This document shows, piece by piece, positions 58,366 to 64,000 of a stretch of 64,000 nt of DNA. The stretch lies in contig JAOWBW010000147.1 in NCBI GenBank assembly GCA_026119855.1, positions 496,001 to 560,000 on the forward strand, read 5' to 3'. How positions within the stretch are numbered: position 1 is the first letter of the stretch; the number at the start of each line of letters is the position of its first letter. The notes beneath the pieces were generated by a model, which was given only the letters and a program-made list of their open reading frames with translations, did not search any database and was not told where the DNA came from. This stretch comes from Campanula takesimana (lineage: Eukaryota > Streptophyta > Magnoliopsida > Asterales > Campanulaceae). Position numbers and translations under genes: made by a program.

Positions 58366-58737
58366 TTCCAGGATACGGGTAAACAAGGAGTCCATGCTAA
58401 ATCTCAACCACAACACTGTTCAGATAACCGAGGTAATTCGGGAGCACCATCTCAGTTTAAGGGACAACCTGCACCTAGGAATCCGGGTACTACTCCGGGG
58501 AATCAGAATAGGAAGCCTTGTACCTATTGTCAGAGGGAAGGCCATACGGAGGATAGGTGTTGGAAGAAACAAGGTAAATATACCAATTGTGGTCAAATGG
58601 GGAACTTTGCGAGAGATTGCCCGAGGAGTAGAGGACAACCATCCGGGTCAGGAGTTGGTACTACTCAGGGTCAGAAAAGAGATGCTGCGGAAAGCCTAAG
58701 GTCCAAGGGAGGGTATTTGCCATGAATCAACAACAAG
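58366..58737 (+). pseudogene. gag: B gag, C-terminal part with zinc knuckles
   Basis: Resumes after A with TSD TTCCA. Compared with A gag there is a deletion of about 80 bp right after the junction (TTCCAGGATACGGG... instead of TTCCAGGATGCAG...). The first knuckle is intact (CTYCQREGHTEDRC, about 58518-58559). The second has lost its first Cys (YTNCGQMGNFARDC keeps the later Cys). A frameshift near 58690 separates this from the protease frame. Confidence 0.8.
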
Positions 58738-60506
58738 CTACCGATGATCCATCCGTTATTGGAGGTATTGTTTCTGTGTCTAATGTGAGCGCACGTGCGT
58801 TAGTAGATCCAGGATCATCGCATTCTTACATATCTGTGCAATTTGCTTCTATGCTAAATGCTGCATTTGAGTCTTTACCTTATGTGCTAGAGGTGTCAAC
58901 CCCTATAGGAGAATGCTTGATATCTGATAGAGTATTTCGTGCTTGTGATGTGGTTATTTGTGGTTGTGTCTTATGTGCGTACTTGGTAGTCCTTCCAATT
59001 CAAGACTTTGATGTTATTTTGGGTATGGATTGGTTGAGCAAGTTTCATGCTTCTGTTGATTGTCGTTAGAAAGTGTTACTTTTCTATTCCTGACGTGCCT
59101 AAGTTTATTTTTGAGGCTAGTCCTTTGAGTAGAAAGTTCGTTTAATTTCTTATGTGAAAGCGAGAAAATTATTGCATCGTGGTTGTGAGGGTTACTTGGC
59201 TAGTGTGTTAGACACCAAGAAGGAATCCCCTGGTTTGGAAAGTGTTCGGATGGTACGGGAATTTCCCGATGTTTTCTCTTCCGAATATAATATGCCTCCC
59301 GATCGTGAGATAGAGTTTTGTATAGATCTTTTACCGGGTACAGCTCCGATTTCGAAAGCACCGTATAGAATGGCTCCAGCAGAGTTGAAGGAACTAAAGG
59401 TTCAGTTGCAAGAGTTGCTTGATCGAGGGTTTATCCGCCCTAGTGTTTCCCCGTGGGGAGCACCGGTTTTGTTTGTGCGGAAGAAAGACGGTTCTTTGAG
59501 ATTGTGTATTGATTACCGGAAGTTGAATCAGGTGACGGTGAAGAATAAATACCCCTACCGCATATTGATGATTTGTTCGATCAACTTCAAGGCTCAGTTG
59601 TGTTTTCTAAACTTGATTTGAGGAGTGGGTACCATCAACTAAAGATTCGATCGGATGATGTTCAGAAGACTGCTTTTCGCACCAGGTACGGTCATTATGA
59701 ATTCTTGGTTATGCCGTTTGGGTTGACTAATACACCTGCAGTGTTTATGGACTTAATGAACCGAATTTTCCATCCTTACCTTGACTCGTTCGTAGTGGTT
59801 TTCATCGATGATATTCTTGTCTATTCAAAATCTCGAGAGGAGCATGAGCAACATTTGAGAACAGTTTTATCCGTCCTTGCGAAGGAGAAACTATTTGCGA
59901 AGTTTAGTAAGTGCGAATTTTGGCTTGAGAAAGTCTCATTTCTGGGGCATGTCATTTCTAAAGATGGGATTTCTGTGGACCCTTCGAAAATAGAGGCCAT
60001 TGTGGATTGGAAGCGACCGGAAACTGTGACTGAGATTAGAAGTTTTCTGGGTTAGCCGGGTATTACCGGAGGTTTATAGAAGGATTTTCGTGGATTGCTA
60101 CACCTATGACTCAGTTGACCCAAAAGAATGTTCCGTTTGTGTGGACTGAAAAATGTAACAACAGTTTTGAGGAGTTGAAGAAGAGATTGACCACCGCACC
60201 GATTCTTGCGTTACCGAATGGGAACGACGACTTAGTAATTTACAGTGACGCTTCGAAAGAAGGTTTGGGTTGTGTCTTGATGCAGAATGGGAGGGTTATC
60301 GCGTATGCTTTGAGGAAGTTGAGCACGAGTGAGCAGAATTACCCGACACACGATATGGAATTGGCGGCTAGAGTATTTGCACTTCAGAATTGGAAACACT
60401 ACCTTTACGGGGCGAAGTTTGAAAGTTGCACGGATCATAAGAGTTTGCAGTACCTTTTCTCTCAGAAGGAGCTTAATAACCGACAGCGTCGATGGATGGA
60501 ACTTTT
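58722..60506 (+). pseudogene. pol: B pol: protease, RT and part of RNase H, truncated
   Basis: Protease ALVDPGSSHSYIS in 58722-59069, then a stop or frameshift region (59067-59153), RT start in 59154-59570 (VRKKDGSLRLCIDYRKLN), a 1-bp shift near 59560 (the A reading 'cctctacctcac' is 'cccctaccgcat' here), RT catalytic FIDDILVYS near 59806, another shift near 60050 (SFLG), then RNase H YSDASKEGLGCVLMQ in 60106-60500. Coding stops making sense after RRWMELL at about 60506, where the K2/C segment starts. Integrase, chromodomain and 3' LTR are absent. Confidence 0.88.
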
Positions 60507-61134
60507 GAGTAGCCTCTTATTCCTTAGTTCCTGCACATTTAAACAAATGTGAGATCCACATCCAGTATCTAATACCCAGAAACTAAAAGTAGAAAGTAGA
60601 ATATCTATAACATAGATACCTGAAGTAGACGCAGTCCCACTGCTCTTCTTCTTCTTTAACTCTTCCTTGTAAACCTTGCAATTTTTTTTCCAATGACCAA
60701 TCTCATTGCAGTGGAAACAGATTGCATCCTTTTGGGAAGTAGGTTTAGCCACATCAGTAGCAATAATTGCCTTGCCAATCTTGGGTTTGACAACTTTTGT
60801 CTTAACCCCTTTGCCTTTGCCTTTAGAGTCTTTTCTTCCTTTTGTCACTATGAGCACAGGAGCGACTTCTTTACCAATTTTCTTTTCCGCTGTCTTTAGC
60901 ATCCCATGCAACTCAGACAGGGACTTATCCATCCCATGCATATTAAAGTTCATGACGAACTGATTATAGCTTTTGGGCAATGAATTAAGAATAAAATCAG
61001 TGGCCAACTCAACATCAATGGGATGGCCAAGCCTCTCTAGATGCTCAAAGTGAGCCTTCATCTTCAAAACATGAGGGCCCACAGACTGCCCTTCGCTCAT
61101 CTTGCATGAGACCAAGGCAGCTATAGTGTCGAAC
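60507..61134 (-). pseudogene. gag: Copia gag fragment in the duplicated segment
   Basis: Minus-strand copia Gag like K2: KSYNQFVMNFNMHGMDK, zinc knuckle CFHCNEIGHWKKNC, protease start WVLDTGCGSHIC. It is bounded by the C LTR on its N-terminal side and B RNase H on its C-terminal side. The open frame runs on for a few codons into B sequence in antisense, which has no meaning. Confidence 0.88.
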
Positions 61135-62260
61135 TGTAACGCCCGTCCTAATTCCTGTTAAATTCTTGACTTGCATAATTATATGCTATTTTATTTGAGT
61201 TAATTATTTAACTAATTGAGCAAGTTTAGGTCCTAATTGTTCAAGTTGAAACATTAGGGTCATTTGTGAAAAATAAAGTTTAGGGGCTAAAATGCTCAAA
61301 GTGGAACTTGAGGCCTTTTTGTCAAAGTTAGAACTTGAGGGGCCTAGTTGCAATTCTTGGAAAGTCTTAACGATAAATATCCTTCCTTCTTTCTCTGGGA
61401 AAGAGAATTCTCAGTTTCTCTCGATCCTTCTCTCCGTCTCAAAAGAAAGTTAAAGTTTTACCCTATTCTCGACTACTCGCGATTAATTATCCCTCTGTTC
61501 GTGATTCTGATCCCAGATAAATATTCGTGACGCTGAATAGAGCGTTTCCTGCCGAACAGAAATTAGTTTGGGTGAATTTGATTTCGGACTAGGTAAGTCA
61601 CTAGCTCCCCCTTGCTTGTAATAACATGCATATATGTTATTTTTGATACTTGTACTTGTTAATTTCGTGATTTGGTTGAATTTTGTGATACTTGTAAATT
61701 TGGGATGAAGGGAGTAGTGTTCTACTGTGTGTGTAAAGAAAGGAAGCATCCTTACACCTAAATGGGTTTGTAAGTTTTAAGAAAATTATACTCCTACTCG
61801 TGAGACGGTAAAATATTAACTTGATTTAAATGTTATTAGAAAAATTGTACCATTATTTGTGGTACGGGGAAATGAATGAAAGTATCCCTAAATGTTTATA
61901 TTAGTATATTAGAAAATTATACTTATACTTGTGGGACGGTGAAATGAATGAAAGTATCCCTAAATGAGTATATTAGTATATTAGAAAATTATACTTATAC
62001 TTTTAGGACGGTGAAATATTGAAATAGAATAAATGGAAAATTTTCCTATTATTTGTGGGACGGTAAAAGAAATGTTTTGAACTTGTTTTTATGTCCTGGG
62101 TGTGCTAAGTACTCCTAGGTAGTGTATAGGTGTTAGTAAAAGTATACTCTTACGCTTGGGACGGACAATTGTAAACCTGGGAAAGAATTGAGCAATTGCT
62201 GAAATCGCCTAGTGTGCGACCGCACAATATTTCATGGGCGACCGCCCATCTTTCTGAAGC
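61135..62260 (+). repeat. C LTR fragment in the duplicated segment
   Basis: The first about 1.13 kb of the C LTR (TGTAACGCCCG...), including both CGACCG-centred palindromes at about 62213-62249, and cut after 'gcatttttcaaa'. Confidence 0.88.
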
Positions 62261-64000
62261 ATTTTTCAAAAGATAAATATACAAATCCTAATGACGTCAA
62301 TGTTTGGTACAAATATCCCCAAAATGGTTACACATTACATAATGTAAACCAACCTATAACAACCTTCCCAAAAGAATGGATCCACACTCGACGTCCTCTT
62401 TCTCGTGATCAGCGAGACTAATCTTTAGCACCTGGGGGGGGTTTAAGGAAAAACAAAGATAAAAGAAAAGGGGGTGAGATAAATCTCAATAAGTTACTAA
62501 TGCAACTACATGACATGCTATGATGCAATAAGCAATAAACAATAATAATTATCACATAGCACATAGCAATTATCATATAACAGATAGCAGCGGAAATAAA
62601 CACATAACAAAGGATATAGCCAAGGTTTTCCAAACCGGAACATCCAAATAAAGGATCGCTGCGCAGCTTCAATAATCAACAAATCATCATCTTCATAATA
62701 GCATGAAAACCGGAGAGAAAACCCCGGAACTGGAACCAATAACCAATGAAGTGTCACAAAGGACGGGAGACATGCCACAAAGTCATGCTCCAAGTAATAG
62801 CTAAAATGCACACAAAGGAGCTAGCTCTTCTCACATCCAAGGCCAATCTGGAGGAGGGTAATAATGGGGCAAACAATGGTCAACATCATAATGGACTTGG
62901 CCGTGCCATCATAATGTTTCGCATCGCCCAAACACACACAAAATACCAGCTGGACTTTCATATAAAGGCTAAGTAATCAATACTAGCTTAATTAAACAAC
63001 TTAAGGTTCCAAAGTAGGGAACCATACCAAGAAGTCACCAAGAAAGTGAAATGAACCAATAACACACAATTAAGTGTTCCAACAATCTTAACAATGATAA
63101 CACAATTCCCATATCACATTTGACCACAAAGGATCCAATTAATTCGAGCACTCTACCAAATTTACTTACTCATATCGAAGAGCTTAAGGAGAGCTTTAAA
63201 ACGGTAATTTATACGCCTAAAACGGAGTTCGCATGAACCAAATACGACTCTCGAAAGATTGGACCAAAAAGGGGAATAAATTCATAACAGGGGAGGGGGG
63301 TGCGCGCGCCTCCTAAGGGAGGGATGCGCGCGCCTCCTAGATCAGTGGAAAATCGAGTTGGGAGAAGGAGAGGGTGCGCGCGCTTCAATATAAGGGGTGC
63401 GTGCGCCTCTTAAGGACAGAAGGTCTTGATTCAAGGATGGCTAAGGGTGCGCGCGCCTCCTAAGGGAGGATGCGCGCGCCTCCTGGTCCGGAAGGCAATT
63501 TCCGACCAAATCTGGGTATCCTCCATTGACAACCCCAAATCCAATACAAACCAAATCTTTACCTTTCAACACTACCAAGAAGGGAACTAGGGTACCTACA
63601 CCATTTGAGCCAAAATAACTCCAACAACAACATCTAGGGACCTCACTCAAGGGTGATTCAAATACCAAAATTTCACAAAAATGAACAAAATGCCAATCAC
63701 TCCCAAATCAACTCAAGATGCCATAAATAGCATTCATACCATCAAATAAACGTGGAATAGCATTTCTAGCATAAAATAGGGGGAAAAGCAACTTACCTGG
63801 ATTTCTCAAAGTTGATGGATTTCAAATATTTTGGCTCTACGCGATCCTATCGACGATCTAAACAATGTTCAAGTTTTAAGAAATGAATGATAAAGAGAGG
63901 AAGAAGAGAAAAATGAAGAGAGAAAGAAAAAGAAATAAAATGCTTACCACAATGAGAGAGAGAGGAGTTTGCTGGAGAGAATGGTGAGAGTGAGGGAGAA
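62261..64000 (-). repeat. D: partial chromovirus LTR, - strand, open at the window end
   Basis: On the - strand it carries the family blocks 'tagatcgtcgataggatcgc', 'caggtaagttgcttttccccc', 'ggaaccttaagttg' and 'tgacgtcatt'-like sequence, in LTR order. The terminal about 180 bp nearest the PBS side is missing at 62260, and the LTR start lies beyond 64000. The GC-rich slot at 63297-63485 has six copies of a GTGCGCGCGCCTCC-like word. A frame at 62418-62811 is a shadow of conserved LTR sequence. Confidence 0.85.

Larger units (their letters stand above)
46484..60506 (+). mobile_element. B: Ty3/gypsy chromovirus, split by A and truncated at its 3' side
   Basis: 5' LTR 46484-48684, PBS 48687, gag 48804-49435, then A (49436-58365), then B gag/pol again from 58366 to about 60506, where the duplicated K2/C segment replaces the rest of RNase H, integrase and the 3' LTR. 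Left flank TGAAG (46479-46483) is a possible TSD copy inside C. Confidence 0.85.
60507..62260. repeat. Second copy of the K2/C junction segment (41297-43055)
   Basis: About 1.75 kb matching 41297-43055 almost base for base, including the exact copia gag / C LTR junction (CGAAC then TGTAACGCCCG at 61135). The left end joins B RNase H at a CTTT-rich point (B reads ACTTTTAAAGG, K2 reads ATCTTTGAGTAG). The right end joins LTR D at an AAA run. The two copies differ by scattered substitutions and small indels (for example 'tcagcattagcaata' versus 'tcagtagcaata'). Confidence 0.9.

Noticed and set aside
60462..61115. Continuous - strand frame running from copia gag into B sequence
   Set aside because: It crosses a rearrangement junction; the last codons are antisense B RNase H.

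Overview
The window reads as plant nuclear DNA from a repeat-rich, probably large genome. Essentially all of it is LTR retrotransposon sequence, nested and rearranged. The evidence is paired LTRs with TG...CA ends, 5-bp target-site duplications (TSDs), primer binding sites (PBS), polypurine tracts (PPT) and decayed gag/pol frames of Ty1/copia and Ty3/gypsy type. The chromovirus LTRs are 2-3 kb long, and one Stowaway-like terminus is present. I see no credible host gene, no tRNA or rRNA gene and no CRISPR array. The species cannot be named from this sequence.

Layout. (1) 1-20090: three-level nest of Tat-like, mostly non-autonomous elements. The 3' end of a host element (1-2265 and 19484-20090) is split by element T1 (2266-19478, + strand, TSD CCCAT). 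T1 is split by T2 (6167-14454, - strand, TSD ATCGA). (2) 20091-20865: unexplained 'TGCGCC'-rich stretch with a 229-residue open frame. (3) 20860-28166: copia element K1 (+), interrupted by a 2.7-kb solo chromovirus LTR (22848-25558, TSD ATTGC). (4) 28167-41928: copia element K2 (-), lying in the 3' end of K1. Its LTR is split by Tat-like element T3 (28726-37472, -, TSD CCCGT). (5) 41929-46483: chromovirus C, with a 3.2-kb 5' LTR and a decayed interior. (6) 46484-60506: chromovirus B, split in gag by a nearly complete chromovirus A (49436-58365, TSD TTCCA). One LTR of A carries a one-ended Stowaway-like insertion. (7) 60507-62260: a second copy of the K2/C junction region (41297-43055), placed inside B pol. 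(8) 62261-64000: partial chromovirus LTR D (-), running off the window.

How the parts work together. The three T elements have LTRs, PBS, PPT and a gag-like frame with a coiled coil (and, in T1 and T3, a CxxH...HxxxxC finger) but no recognisable protease, RT, RNase H or integrase. They would therefore need enzymes from another element. K1, K2, A and B carry pol domains, but all are broken by stops, frameshifts, insertions or truncation, so nothing here looks autonomous today.

The most interesting signals are not genes. First, LTRs or leaders of unrelated families each carry 2-6 copies of their own GC-rich, often palindromic word set in AT-rich DNA, and in several cases the arm sequences differ between copies but stay complementary. 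Second, all Tat-like LTRs, including a diverged one, hold an internal copy or near copy of the first 9 nt of their own PBS. Third, four Tat-like elements carry four different tandem arrays at the same 3' position. Fourth, a chimeric copia/chromovirus junction occurs twice. Divergences and alignments here were judged by eye.
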